64,000 nucleotides of DNA. Source: Flavobacterium ajazii. GTDB lineage: Bacteria > Bacteroidota > Bacteroidia > Flavobacteriales > Flavobacteriaceae. Under the pieces are notes generated by a model. That model saw nothing but the letters and a program-made list of their open reading frames with translations, was not told the DNA's origin and searched no databases. Below, in pieces: positions 35,190 to 44,783 of this stretch. Position 1 is the stretch's first letter. Each line of letters begins with the position of its first letter. The position numbers and the translations under genes were made by a program. The DNA lies in NCBI RefSeq assembly GCF_010614725.1, contig NZ_JAAEHL010000007.1, positions 1 to 64,000 on the forward strand. Reading direction: 5' to 3'.

Positions 35190-37826
35190 TTATCTATTCA
35201 AATAAAGACGACCCTGCTGAGGCGGTTTATTATCTTTATTAAAATGAATAACATAAAAATAGACTCCATTTGGCGCTATTCCATCTCCAAATCCGCCTCC
35301 TTCAGAATTTCTTCCATCCCAATCCGGCTTATTTTTATTCCCTTTAAACAATATATTTCCGTATCGGTTGTAAATTTCGAGCCTGTAATCCGGATATAAG
35401 AAATCAATTTTAAGAATTTTAAAAGTATCATTTACATTATCCCCGTTTGGTGAAAAACCATCAGGTACAAAAAATGTTTCATATTCAGAATCATCACAAT
35501 GACTCAAAGAAACTTTTACCTCTATATGATCTTCAGAAAAGCAATTTGTTGATGCCAGATAATCGAAACCATAATAAGTAGTATTATCCCGAAGTGGTAT
35601 TGTCGAAGTTAAAAGATTACCATTATTTAACGCATCGTACCAAACTACTGTCGAAGACACATTTGTATTATTAGACAAATCTAAAATAGTCGGATTATCC
35701 AGACCGCAAAAATTTTGCCCGGCAGTATCTAAAATTGGTGCCGGCAGATTACTTATCGTAACTGTGATCATTGTTTCCGGAGAAATACAACCTGCAGCAG
35801 AAGTCTGTGTTACATAATAATTTTCTGATTTTAAAACATATGAAGCCGACAAAGGTGTAATAAGTGCAGATGAATTATACCACTTATACTGAGATCCGTT
35901 TGGAATTAAATTCGCAACAGTCGCTCCATCTGCTTTACAAAAAATCAGATTGTCTGCAACTGGAGCCACAGGAATAGGATTTATTGCAAACGCATCAGAA
36001 ACAGCTGTGAGATTCACATCGCAAGTCGTATCATTATTTACCAGATTGGTAATTGAAATAGCTGTTGAACCTGTATTTGGCAACAAAGCAGACGGGATAA
36101 TAAAACTGGCTTTTCCATCAGTGACTACTAAAGTAAGTGTTTGTAATGTTGCTGAATTACTTCCCGACAATATATAAGAAATGGTAATATTTGTTAGTGT
36201 TCCTAAACCTGAAAGCGAAGCTGTAAAAGGCTTATTAAAACAATTATCCTGAACTTCTATTTTAAGATTTGCCGTGTCTGGCAATTTATTTATAATTAAA
36301 TTTCCAATTAAGTTAGCTGTATTTGTGCAGTAGGGAGTTGCCGCATTGGTAATATTCGTAATTATAATAATGGAATTTCCACTGTTTGCATTTAAGTTTG
36401 ATGGAATTGTAAAATTTGCATTTCCTCCTAAAACATTAATAGTAGCAACCTGGGCTGTTGCTGTATTTGAACCAGAAACATTATATAAAATAGTATAAGT
36501 TCCGTCTTCTAATCCTGAAGCATTTGAAATTGATGCCTGAGAGCTTTTATTCTGACAAGCTGCAGCCAGTGTTAAAGTAGCACCATTTAAAACCGGTGTT
36601 TTATAAACATGCAAAACATCGGATAAATTATTAATAATATTTACACAACCGCCTTCACTGCTAAACTCATCAATTTTTGTAATTCTGACTGTAAAACTCC
36701 CCGGCTGTTGAAAATAACTTCTATCTAAAGGAAAAGTTAAAACTCCATTACTAAATGTTGCTAATATCTTTTTTGTTTCTCCGTTTGGACCTGAGACATT
36801 GTAGGTCACATAAAATTGTCCATTCGGGATGTTCTGAATTCCCTGTGTCAATATTGCTGAATAAGTTGCGGTTTGAATATCAGACTCGCAAATATCATTT
36901 CTCACTTCTAATTTTGCTCCGGTAAAATCGTATTTCTTTTCAATTTTGATTCTTACAACTGCAGTTTCTATGCTGCACACCGGACTTGTTGGCAAAACTG
37001 TATAAGTAAAGTTATATTCCCCTATGCCGTAAGTATTAAATATTTGCTGAACATTTATATTATGATCTTTTATAAAAGTAATCTGTCCTGTACCGTTATT
37101 ATCCGTCCATGTTCCTCCAGGGTCTTGTCCAGATAACCTGTCATTTAGGTCAAGATTGGAATACACCGAAAAATCACTGTCTTCGCATAATATTAATGGC
37201 GCAGGGGTTCCTGGTTCCGGAGACCTGAAGACAGTTACAAATCCTGTTGAAGAGACAGCTGGACAGTTTCCAATAGCAGCAATAGAATATGTAAATTTAT
37301 AAGTTCCAGGCACGAAGGTTGTTGCATTAATAACACTTGGTGAAGCAGTCTGGTTTGTATCATTGTACCAACTTCCTCCAGATTGGGGGCTTAAATGACT
37401 ATCCCCATTGAATATCTGAAAAAGATTAAATGCAGTATCATCGCTACACGCTGAAGCTTTTTCTGCAACACCTGCATATCCACCAATAATAACTTCGATA
37501 GTTGCAGAATTATCTGCACAGCCATTTATTCCTGCGACCGTATAAGTATAATGATATATTCCCTTAAAAGGAATTATCTGAGCATTTAAAATGCCCGTAG
37601 TTTCATTTAAAGCTCCTGAATTATCATCATCAGACCATATACCTCCAGCAACCGGACTCCCTCCCAATAAAGAAAAAAGAGAAACAGCCTGGCTGGATGC
37701 AGCAGGAATGTCACAAACTTCAAATACAGAATCAGTTCCTGCACATTGTGCCGAACTTTTTGCAGATAATAAAAAAAGGAAAAAATAAAAGCTAAAAGCA
37801 ATTAAAGAAAAGTATTTTTTAACCAT
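35190..37826 (-). CDS. T9SS type-B cargo with gliding-motility-associated C-terminal domain
   Basis: An 878-residue secreted protein: signal peptide (about 1-26), several Ig-like or PKD-like repeats with paired cysteines, and a type-B sorting domain of about 90 residues (VPDGFSPNGDNVNDTFKI, then LEIYNRYGNILFKG, ending PPQQGRLYLNR). Type-B domains need a PorP/SprF partner, which is encoded 28 bases downstream. The central repeats resemble adhesin modules; the ligand is unknown. It is the first gene of a three-gene operon. Confidence 0.92.
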   Translation of the reverse strand: MVKKYFSLIAFSFYFFLFLLSAKSSAQCAGTDSVFEVCDIPAASSQAVSLFSLLGGSPVAGGIWSDDDNSGALNETTGILNAQIIPFKGIYHYTYTVAGINGCADNSATIEVIIGGYAGVAEKASACSDDTAFNLFQIFNGDSHLSPQSGGSWYNDTNQTASPSVINATTFVPGTYKFTYSIAAIGNCPAVSSTGFVTVFRSPEPGTPAPLILCEDSDFSVYSNLDLNDRLSGQDPGGTWTDNNGTGQITFIKDHNINVQQIFNTYGIGEYNFTYTVLPTSPVCSIETAVVRIKIEKKYDFTGAKLEVRNDICESDIQTATYSAILTQGIQNIPNGQFYVTYNVSGPNGETKKILATFSNGVLTFPLDRSYFQQPGSFTVRITKIDEFSSEGGCVNIINNLSDVLHVYKTPVLNGATLTLAAACQNKSSQASISNASGLEDGTYTILYNVSGSNTATAQVATINVLGGNANFTIPSNLNANSGNSIIIITNITNAATPYCTNTANLIGNLIINKLPDTANLKIEVQDNCFNKPFTASLSGLGTLTNITISYILSGSNSATLQTLTLVVTDGKASFIIPSALLPNTGSTAISITNLVNNDTTCDVNLTAVSDAFAINPIPVAPVADNLIFCKADGATVANLIPNGSQYKWYNSSALITPLSASYVLKSENYYVTQTSAAGCISPETMITVTISNLPAPILDTAGQNFCGLDNPTILDLSNNTNVSSTVVWYDALNNGNLLTSTIPLRDNTTYYGFDYLASTNCFSEDHIEVKVSLSHCDDSEYETFFVPDGFSPNGDNVNDTFKILKIDFLYPDYRLEIYNRYGNILFKGNKNKPDWDGRNSEGGGFGDGIAPNGVYFYVIHFNKDNKPPQQGRLYLNR

Positions 37827-37947
37827 ATATTCTCATTATATTTTGCTAAAAATACTTAAATTATTGAATAAAATAATAAAAATCGTCAAAACAAACTGAC
37901 TAATTATCTAATTATCAAACACAAAAATTATTTAACTAAGAAATTAA

Positions 37948-39276
37948 CTACAATTCATCCTCCAGTCGAAAACGGAATTTTAGCAGCGCACTATTGCGTT
38001 CTATTTCTAAATTAATCCAGACATCTTCTTCCGATTTTAGCAGATTATTAATTTGCTGTAAAGTATATTTATAAGGTTTATTTCCATTTATACTAATAAT
38101 TATATCTCCTTTCTGTAAACCCGATTTTTCTGCAGCAGAATATTTTCGAACATTTACAATCTCAAAAATAGGTTTTAATTGAAATTTGTATCTAAAATCA
38201 TTACTTCTTTGGTCTAAGTTATTTTCATCAATCGTAGAAGTAGTATTTATTTTGACTGTTTCTAAGTGCACTGTTTCCTGCACCCACTGTAACCCATTAT
38301 GCTGAACAGTAATTCCACTTTTATTGTAAGTGAAAGGCTCATTGAATTTACTGTTTTTTTTCAGATACATTTTTTTATCTGCATAATCCATGACAACTGT
38401 AAATCGTTTCAAAACTTCACCTCCAACCGAACCTATTCTATTGGCGACCATTTTTACGTTTTTAATGGAACTTGAATCCGGGAAAGAAACAATGGGATTT
38501 TTAAATTCGAAATCAGCTAGTGAAAATTTAATCATTTTTGCCCTGTGTCCTTCAATATCTCCACTAAATCCTTTTCCTAAAAAATCAGGAAAATTCTTTT
38601 CGGGTAATTTTATCTTATCATTTTCAAAAACCCAAAATGCATCACTGTTTCCAATATCCACAAGCAATTTGGCAGGCATGTTCACATTATTTACCAATAC
38701 TGATGCCATAACATAAGGCTTCGATCTTTCAATAGTAATAGGCAAGGTTTCAAATTTTTTATCTAAATCATTCCTAACCTTCTCATTGTTTTGGTAAACA
38801 AAAATTTTCCTCTTCTGATAATTAACTTCTACAATATTATTTTTAAAAAATTTATATCCAATGATTCCATTAACCGGAATTCCTATATGTGAAGACAAAT
38901 TAAACCCCTGATCTAAAATAATATAAACCATATGGTTTACAGATTTCATACCATGTGTTTCCAGAATATTATTAGTTGACTTCAGTCCTTCAATCTCCTC
39001 TTCGCTTCCCAGTCCCCTGAGCTTAATTTTTTGGATGTTTTTAAAACTAACCTCTTTTTTCTCTTCCATACTAAACAGAATGGTTTCATCAACACCTGAA
39101 TCCAATAAGAAATTCAGCTCAATTCCGTTTACTTTTATGGGTACAAAAACTAAGTTATTGATTAGTTTAAAAGGAATTACAACTTTCTTTTTCTGCTTTT
39201 GAATTAAAAAATCATCCTGTGCCTTTAGGTTAAAAGATGCCAAAAGCCCAAAAAACAATATGATATATCTTTTCAT
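37948..39276 (-). CDS. Secreted retropepsin-like aspartyl protease with PDZ domain
   Basis: 442 residues with a signal peptide (MKRYIILFFGLLASFNLKAQ). Two aspartyl-protease-like halves are seen: FLLDSGVDETILF (about 53-65) and KLLVDIGNSDAFW (near 200). The second has D-I-G rather than the classic D-T/S-G, so activity there is uncertain. A C-terminal PDZ domain follows (SAAEKSGLQKGDIIISINGN). It is divergent from the aminotransferase gene. Confidence 0.85.
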   Translation of the reverse strand: MKRYIILFFGLLASFNLKAQDDFLIQKQKKKVVIPFKLINNLVFVPIKVNGIELNFLLDSGVDETILFSMEEKKEVSFKNIQKIKLRGLGSEEEIEGLKSTNNILETHGMKSVNHMVYIILDQGFNLSSHIGIPVNGIIGYKFFKNNIVEVNYQKRKIFVYQNNEKVRNDLDKKFETLPITIERSKPYVMASVLVNNVNMPAKLLVDIGNSDAFWVFENDKIKLPEKNFPDFLGKGFSGDIEGHRAKMIKFSLADFEFKNPIVSFPDSSSIKNVKMVANRIGSVGGEVLKRFTVVMDYADKKMYLKKNSKFNEPFTYNKSGITVQHNGLQWVQETVHLETVKINTTSTIDENNLDQRSNDFRYKFQLKPIFEIVNVRKYSAAEKSGLQKGDIIISINGNKPYKYTLQQINNLLKSEEDVWINLEIERNSALLKFRFRLEDEL

Positions 39277-39399
39277 TGATAATTTTTTATGATAAAATTA
39301 CTAAAAATATTGATTATTGTTACATTTTCACAAGTCCCTTTATTGTTTACGTTAAATTCGAAAAAAAAATGCAAATTTGCACTTCAATAATTTATACTC

Positions 39400-40596
39400 A
39401 TGCCAACAATTTCACTCAAAGGCAAAAACATGCCCGAATCACCGATACGCAAGCTGGCTCCTTTTGCAGATTTAGCAAAGAAAAAAGGACACAAGGTGTA
39501 TCACTTAAACATTGGTCAACCGGATATCAAGACACCCGAAGTGGCCATCGAGGCGGTAAAAAATATTGATTTGAGTCTTATAGAATACAGTCCGTCTGCC
39601 GGATATGAAAGCTATAGAAAAAAATTAGCTCATTTTTACCAGCGCCAAAATGTAAACGTTAACACAGAAGACATCATTGTTACTACTGGTGGCTCTGAAG
39701 CCTTACTTTTTGCACTGGCCACAATTACGGATCCAGGAGATGAAATCATTATCCCTGAGCCTTTTTATGCTAATTATCATGCATTTGCATCATCAACAAG
39801 TGCAACTGTAGTACCTCTTGTTTCTACAATTGAAACTGCCTTTGCTTTACCAAGTATTGAAGAGGTTGAAAAATTAATTACACCAAAAACAAAAGCCATT
39901 CTGATTTGCAATCCTGGAAATCCGACCGGATATTTATATTCTGAAACTGAGATCAAACAATTGGCAGGCTTAATAAAAAAGCATGATTTGTATTTGATTG
40001 CTGATGAAGTGTATCGTGAATTTTTGTACGATGGCGATGATGTACATTTTTCTGTAATGAATTTAGAAGATGTTCAGCAAAATGTTATTATGGTCGATTC
40101 GGTTTCAAAACGCTATAGTATGTGTGGTGCCAGAATTGGCTGTTTAGTGACTAAAAACAAACAGGTTCTGGCTACTGTTATGAAATTTGCCCAGGCACGT
40201 TTAAGTCCGCCAACAATTGAACAAATTGCCTGTGAAGCTGCTATTGATACACCACAAAGCTATTTTGATGAAGTAATTTCAGAATACAAAGAGCGCCGTG
40301 ATACTCTAATTGCAGAGTTAAACAAAATTGAAGGTGTAATTGTAACCAAACCGAAAGGTGCATTTTATTGTATTGCACAATTACCAATTGATAACTCTGA
40401 TGATTTTGCACGATGGCTTTTAGAAAGCTATGATCTAAATGGTGAAACTGTTATGATTGCACCTGCAAAAGGATTTTATTCCACTCCCGGAATGGGGCTG
40501 AATCAGGTTCGAATTGCTTATGTTTTAAACAAAAAGGATTTAATTACCGCAGTAAACATATTAAAAGAAGCACTTATTGTTTACAATAAAAAATAA
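39400..40596 (+). CDS. PLP-dependent class I/II aminotransferase (aspartate aminotransferase-like)
   Basis: 398 residues of fold-type I. Substrate and cofactor motifs include NIGQPDIKTPE, TTGGSEALLFAL, ICNPGNPTGYLYS, ADEVYREFLYDG, and the Schiff-base lysine in SVSKRYSMCGARIGC. It is close to archaeal-type aspartate or aromatic aminotransferases (AspC/AspB-like). The exact amino acid specificity is not visible. A hairpin terminator follows. Confidence 0.92.
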   Translation: MPTISLKGKNMPESPIRKLAPFADLAKKKGHKVYHLNIGQPDIKTPEVAIEAVKNIDLSLIEYSPSAGYESYRKKLAHFYQRQNVNVNTEDIIVTTGGSEALLFALATITDPGDEIIIPEPFYANYHAFASSTSATVVPLVSTIETAFALPSIEEVEKLITPKTKAILICNPGNPTGYLYSETEIKQLAGLIKKHDLYLIADEVYREFLYDGDDVHFSVMNLEDVQQNVIMVDSVSKRYSMCGARIGCLVTKNKQVLATVMKFAQARLSPPTIEQIACEAAIDTPQSYFDEVISEYKERRDTLIAELNKIEGVIVTKPKGAFYCIAQLPIDNSDDFARWLLESYDLNGETVMIAPAKGFYSTPGMGLNQVRIAYVLNKKDLITAVNILKEALIVYNKK

Positions 40597-40616
40597 TAAA
40601 CGCTACATACAATTTC

Positions 40617-40650
40617 AAAAAGACAATAACTTCCTAAGTTATTGTCTTTT
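40617..40650 (+). terminator. Terminator of the aminotransferase gene
   Basis: AAAAGACAATAACTT pairs perfectly with AAGTTATTGTCTTTT around a 4-base loop. It lies 20 bases after the stop. Confidence 0.88.
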
Positions 40651-40785
40651 GTGTTTTTAATGCTTTCAATTTAAATTATATCCAAAAAGGAGCAATTAAA
40701 TAGTAAAAACGATAGAAAAGGTTTCCTATTTATTAATTATCTTTACCGCCTTAAAAAGATATACCCATTATAATAGCAGTTTTTA

Positions 40786-41457
40786 ATGATAAATAACGAA
40801 GATTTTTTAGACGAAATAGGTGACAGTCATTTCAGCAGCAATGCAAAAAACCCTCTTAGAGCGGATGCTTTTGACATAACTGATGAAGAAAAAATAGAAA
40901 AAATAAAAAAAGATGTTGAAAACATTCTGCAAACTCTTGGAATGGATTTGACAGATGATAGTATAAAAGGGACTCCAAACAGAGTTGCCAAAATGTTCGT
41001 AAAAGAAATTTTTGGAGGTCTTAACCCTGCAAAACAACCAAAAGCTTCTACTTTTGACAATAATTACAAATATGGTGAAATGTTGGTAGAAAAAAACATC
41101 ACTGTTTATTCTACCTGCGAACATCATTTACTGCCAATTATCGGACGTGCTCATGTTGCTTATATTTCAAGCGGAAGAGTTATTGGTTTGTCAAAAATGA
41201 ACCGTATTGTTGAATATTATGCTAAAAGACCTCAGGTTCAGGAACGTTTAACAATGCAGATTGTTCAGGAACTTCAAAAAGCCTTAGGAACTGAAGATGT
41301 TGCCTGCGTTATTGATGCAAAACACCTTTGCGTTAACTCAAGAGGAATTAAAGACATCGAAAGCAGTACGGTAACATCTGAATTTGGTGGAAAATTCAAA
41401 GAGCCTCAAACAAAAAGAGAATTTTTAGATTATATTAAACTAGACACTCAGTTCTAA
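40786..41457 (+). CDS. folE: GTP cyclohydrolase I
   Basis: 223 residues, type IA. It turns GTP into dihydroneopterin triphosphate, the first step of folate and pterin biosynthesis. Zinc ligands are C111 and H114 (TCEHHLLPIIGRAHVAYI) and C182 (DAKHLCVNSRG). The acidic N-terminal extension of about 30 residues is like that of other Bacteroidota. A structured repeat lies between it and cysS. Confidence 0.97.
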   Translation: MINNEDFLDEIGDSHFSSNAKNPLRADAFDITDEEKIEKIKKDVENILQTLGMDLTDDSIKGTPNRVAKMFVKEIFGGLNPAKQPKASTFDNNYKYGEMLVEKNITVYSTCEHHLLPIIGRAHVAYISSGRVIGLSKMNRIVEYYAKRPQVQERLTMQIVQELQKALGTEDVACVIDAKHLCVNSRGIKDIESSTVTSEFGGKFKEPQTKREFLDYIKLDTQF

Positions 41458-41487
41458 TTTTACAATATTTCTATTATATTTATGTTC

Positions 41488-41565
41488 TAGCCCTGATGGA
41501 AGCGACATCCTTTTATGGCGGGGTTCGCCATAAAAGATACAGCGGACAGCAGGAAATAGCTCCCC
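41488..41565 (+). repeat. Dispersed structured intergenic repeat, copy 3 (best conserved)
   Basis: It starts TAGCCCTGATGGAAGCGACA and ends AGCGGACAGCAGGAAATAGC plus TCC. The middle forms a long hairpin: ATCCTTTTATGGCG and CGCCATAAAAGAT pair throughout, with one bulged C and a GGGTT loop. It sits between folE and cysS on the same strand, so it would be transcribed if they are cotranscribed. Confidence 0.85.
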
Positions 41566-41584
41566 TAAAAACAATTTAAAAAAT

Positions 41585-43063
41585 ATGCCTTTATACAACA
41601 CTCAACCGTTAAAAATATACAACTCGCTTTCGGGTGAAAAAGAAAATTTCAAACCAATCCATGAAGGAAATGTTGGAATGTATGTTTGCGGACCTACTGT
41701 TTACAGCAATGTACACTTAGGAAATGTGAGGACTTTTATGTCGTTTGACGTAATTTTCAGGTATTTTTTACATCTGGATTATAAAGTACGTTATGTCCGA
41801 AATATTACAGATGTGGGACATATTGTTGATGATGTTGATGAAGGTGAGGATAAAATTGCTAAAAAAGCGCGTTTAGAGCAATTAGAACCAATGGAAGTTG
41901 TTCAGCGATACACTGTTGACTTTCATGACATTTTAAAAGCTTTTAATTTTTTACCGCCAAGTATTGAGCCAACGGCAACTGGGCATATTATTGAACAAAT
42001 CGAAATCATCAAAAAAATAATTGATACCGGAATTGGTTATGTTGCCAACGGATCTGTTTATTTTGATGTAGTTAAATATAACGAAACCAATAATTATGGG
42101 ATTTTAAGCGGCCGAAATATCGAAGACATGCTTGCTAACACCCGTGATCTTGATGGTCAGTCTGACAAAAGAAATCCACAGGATTTTGCACTTTGGAAAA
42201 AAGCAGAACCAGAACACATTATGAGATGGCCATCACCATGGAGCGATGGATTTCCAGGCTGGCATCTTGAATGTACTGCGATGAGTACCAAATACCTTGG
42301 AAATCACTTTGATATTCACGGAGGAGGAATGGATTTAAAATTTCCACACCACGAATGCGAAATTGCCCAAAACGAAGCCTGCACTGGTCAGTCTCCTGTA
42401 AATTACTGGATGCATGCCAATATGCTTACGTTAAATGGTAAAAAAATGGCAAAATCCACAGGAAATAACATCTTACCGGGGGAAATTTTAAGCGGAGATA
42501 ATACTGTTTTGAGCAAACCATTTTCTGCATCTGTAACTAGGTTTTTTATGTTGCAGGCACATTACAGAAGTATCTTGGATTTTTCTGATGACGCTATAAC
42601 TGCTGCTGAAAAAGGGTATAAAAGATTAATGGAAGCACTCGATGCTCTACCGACAATTTCAGCAGGCAATTCAAGTTCTATAGATTTCAAAGCGTGGAAA
42701 CAATTATGTTACGACGCCATGAATGACGACTTTAACACTCCTATTTTAATTGCTCAACTATTTGAAGGTGTTCGTTATATTAATTTGCTGAAAGAAGGCA
42801 AAGAGATCATTTCTGCTGAAGATTTAAAAACGTTTTCAACTGCAATTAACACTTTCGTTTTTGATGTCTTAGGATTAAGTGATGAAAAAGCTGCCGACAG
42901 CAACAACGACAAATTAGAAGGCGTAGTAAACATGCTTATCGGAATGAGAAATCAGGCCAGAGCTGATAAAAACTTCGCCCTTTCTGACCAGATTCGGGAT
43001 CAGTTAATTACTTTAGGGATTCAATTGAAAGACGGAAAAGAAGGCACCACTTTTTCACTTTAA
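41585..43063 (+). CDS. cysS: Cysteinyl-tRNA synthetase
   Basis: A 492-residue class I synthetase. The HIGH-type motif is [16 protein letters not shown] and the KMSKS-type motif is [11 protein letters not shown]. The active-site zinc ligands are the Cys in YVCGPTV, the Cys in WHLECTAMS and the His/Glu in [10 protein letters not shown]. yidD follows after 21 bases and lgt after that, suggesting a cysS-yidD-lgt transcript. Confidence 0.97.
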   Translation: MPLYNTQPLKIYNSLSGEKENFKPIHEGNVGMYVCGPTVYSNVHLGNVRTFMSFDVIFRYFLHLDYKVRYVRNITDVGHIVDDVDEGEDKIAKKARLEQLEPMEVVQRYTVDFHDILKAFNFLPPSIEPTATGHIIEQIEIIKKIIDTGIGYVANGSVYFDVVKYNETNNYGILSGRNIEDMLANTRDLDGQSDKRNPQDFALWKKAEPEHIMRWPSPWSDGFPGWHLECTAMSTKYLGNHFDIHGGGMDLKFPHHECEIAQNEACTGQSPVNYWMHANMLTLNGKKMAKSTGNNILPGEILSGDNTVLSKPFSASVTRFFMLQAHYRSILDFSDDAITAAEKGYKRLMEALDALPTISAGNSSSIDFKAWKQLCYDAMNDDFNTPILIAQLFEGVRYINLLKEGKEIISAEDLKTFSTAINTFVFDVLGLSDEKAADSNNDKLEGVVNMLIGMRNQARADKNFALSDQIRDQLITLGIQLKDGKEGTTFSL

Positions 43064-43084
43064 AAATCTATTCTCTAATAAATC

Positions 43085-43324
43085 ATGAAAGTCATAACTC
43101 CATTTGTTTTATTAGTGCGCTTTTATCAAACTGCCATTTCGCCCTTTACACCAGCGTCATGCCGATTTGAGCCAACATGTTCTAGCTACATGATTGAAGC
43201 CTTGCAAAAACATGGATTGTTTTATGGTGGCTATCTCGGAATAAAACGTATTTTAAGCTGTCATCCGTGGGGAAAAACTGGTTATGATCCTGTTCCGGAA
43301 AAAAAATGTTCACACAAACATTAA
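43085..43324 (+). CDS. yidD: YidD membrane protein insertion efficiency factor
   Basis: 79 residues with the full family signature: [43 protein letters not shown] and GYDPVP. The three conserved cysteines are present. YidD is a small membrane-associated helper of YidC-mediated insertion. It lies between cysS and lgt rather than next to rpmH-rnpA as in many bacteria. Confidence 0.94.
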   Translation: MKVITPFVLLVRFYQTAISPFTPASCRFEPTCSSYMIEALQKHGLFYGGYLGIKRILSCHPWGKTGYDPVPEKKCSHKH

Positions 43325-43389
43325 CTTTTTATAAAGAGGAACTTTGCTTTAAATATTTATTTTTACAACTAATAAAAACACAATATTAC

Positions 43390-44322
43390 ATGACACACGC
43401 CTTAAATATCGTTTGGAATCCTTCTGAGGGAATCAACTTAGGATTTTTTATGATTCGCTATTACAGTTTAATGTTTGTTATCGCTTTTGGATTAGGATGG
43501 TTCCTGATGAAAAAGATGTTCGAACGTGAAAACGAATCAATTGACAAACTGGATTCTTTATTTGTCTGGACTGTTTTAGCAACTTTGATTGGCGCCCGTT
43601 TGGGACATGTTTTATTTTACGACTGGGAATACTTTAGAAATCATTTACTCGAAATCTTTCTTCCTTTCAGATTTGAACCAAAATTAGAATTTACTGGATT
43701 CCAGGGACTAGCAAGTCACGGTGCAGCTATTGCAATTATTGTTGCTATGTACTATTACAGCAAAATGATTTTAAAACGTCCTTTATTATGGATTTTAGAC
43801 CGGGTGGTTATTCCGGTTGCCAGTGGTGCTATCTTTGTACGCATTGGGAATTTCATGAATTCTGAAATTATCGGAAATGATACTACTTCTGCGTTTGGGA
43901 TTCGTTTTTTACACGATCAGTTTAGTAAAAATGAGGCTGTAAATGCTACTCAAATCGCAAATCCTGCAGATGCCTACACTGCAATTGCAACAGATCCAAA
44001 ATTTTCAGATTTATTAGCTCAGGTTCCTGCAAAACACCCTACACAATTATACGAAGCTTTCTGTTACATTTTTGTATTTGCTATTTTATACTTCTTATAC
44101 TGGAAAACAAATGCCAGACTTAAATCAGGCTATTTATTTGGATTGTTTTTAGTTCTTTTATTTGTAGTAAGATTCATTGTAGAATTTGTAAAAGAAAGTC
44201 AAGGCGGTTTTGAAAACGCATTAGGCTATTTCTCAACCGGACAATGGTTAAGTATTCCTTTTATAATAATCGGTCTTTTCTTCATCATTAGAGCACAAAG
44301 AAATCCTTTAGCTACATCTTAA
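43390..44322 (+). CDS. lgt: Prolipoprotein diacylglyceryl transferase
   Basis: About 310 residues from the ATG at 43390 (MTHALNIVWNPSEGINLGFF). A longer reading from 43306 overlaps yidD and lacks family similarity. It is a seven-helix membrane protein; the Lgt signature RIGNFMNSEIIG is clear, and the HPTQLYEA segment holds conserved catalytic-region residues. It transfers diacylglycerol from phosphatidylglycerol to lipobox cysteines, for example those of the lipoproteins in this window. Confidence 0.95.
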   Translation: MTHALNIVWNPSEGINLGFFMIRYYSLMFVIAFGLGWFLMKKMFERENESIDKLDSLFVWTVLATLIGARLGHVLFYDWEYFRNHLLEIFLPFRFEPKLEFTGFQGLASHGAAIAIIVAMYYYSKMILKRPLLWILDRVVIPVASGAIFVRIGNFMNSEIIGNDTTSAFGIRFLHDQFSKNEAVNATQIANPADAYTAIATDPKFSDLLAQVPAKHPTQLYEAFCYIFVFAILYFLYWKTNARLKSGYLFGLFLVLLFVVRFIVEFVKESQGGFENALGYFSTGQWLSIPFIIIGLFFIIRAQRNPLATS

Positions 44323-44344
44323 GAAAAAAACATAAATTAAATTA

Positions 44345-44383
44345 AAAATGCCCAATACAACTGCTATTGGGCATTTTTTTTTA
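44345..44383 (+). terminator. Terminator of lgt
   Basis: AAAATGCCCAATA pairs with TATTGGGCATTTT around an 8-base loop, then a long run of T. It starts about 20 bases after the stop. Confidence 0.9.
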
Positions 44384-44479
44384 TTGAAACTAAAGTTCCG
44401 CAAACCTAAACAAAACCATAATTTATATTTCTTCTATAATTTATTAGAAGCAGAAACTCTAATTTCCATAACACACTCT

Positions 44480-44549
44480 GTGCTGCTGTCCGCTATATCT
44501 TTTCACTGCTAAAGAAGCAGTAAAAAGGATACCGCTCCCATCAGGGCTA
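44480..44549 (-). repeat. Dispersed structured intergenic repeat, copy 4 (reverse strand)
   Basis: On the minus strand it reads TAGCCCTGATGGGAGCGGTA, then a hairpin whose stem is ACTGC/GCAGT instead of TATGGCG/CGCCATA, then AAAAGATATAGCGGACAGCA. Outer arms are conserved while both halves of the inner stem changed together, which supports a selected or transmitted stem-loop. Confidence 0.8.
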
Positions 44550-44720
44550 CAATATGACATTTCATTTTCATAAAACAGATAAAACACATAGCTATTAACT
44601 CTCCTTTAATAAAATTAAAAAGAAGTTATACCGAGCGGAATCGAAGTCTTTTTATCTAAATATCCAAACGAAATTTATCTTAAGCGAAACAAAAATCGAT
44701 ATAATTTCATCCGTATTTAG

Positions 44721-44753
44721 CAAAAAAAAGATCCGGCTTTCACCGGATCTTTC
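44721..44753 (-). terminator. Terminator of secDF
   Basis: AAAGATCCGG pairs with CCGGATCTTT around a short loop. The leading run of A gives a U-tract on the minus-strand transcript. It lies about 30 bases past the secDF stop. Confidence 0.85.
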
Positions 44754-44783
44754 AATTATGCAAAATGTAAGGTTTAAATTTGA

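Larger units (their letters stand above)
44323..44783. other. Gene-free region between lgt and secDF
   Basis: It holds a terminator for lgt (44345-44383), the reverse-strand repeat copy 4 (44480-44549), a short sequence ATACCGAGCGGAATCGAAG near 44634 like a repeat often seen between Bacteroidota genes, and the secDF terminator (44721-44753). No open reading frame is convincing. Confidence 0.6.

Noticed and set aside
39276..39569. Plus-strand open frame of 97 codons before and overlapping the aminotransferase gene
   Set aside because: It overlaps the strongly supported aminotransferase coding region in another frame and shows no family features.
43306..43389. Extended N-terminus of Lgt overlapping yidD
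   Set aside because: The extra 28 residues do not look like Lgt; the ATG at 43390 gives the usual family start.
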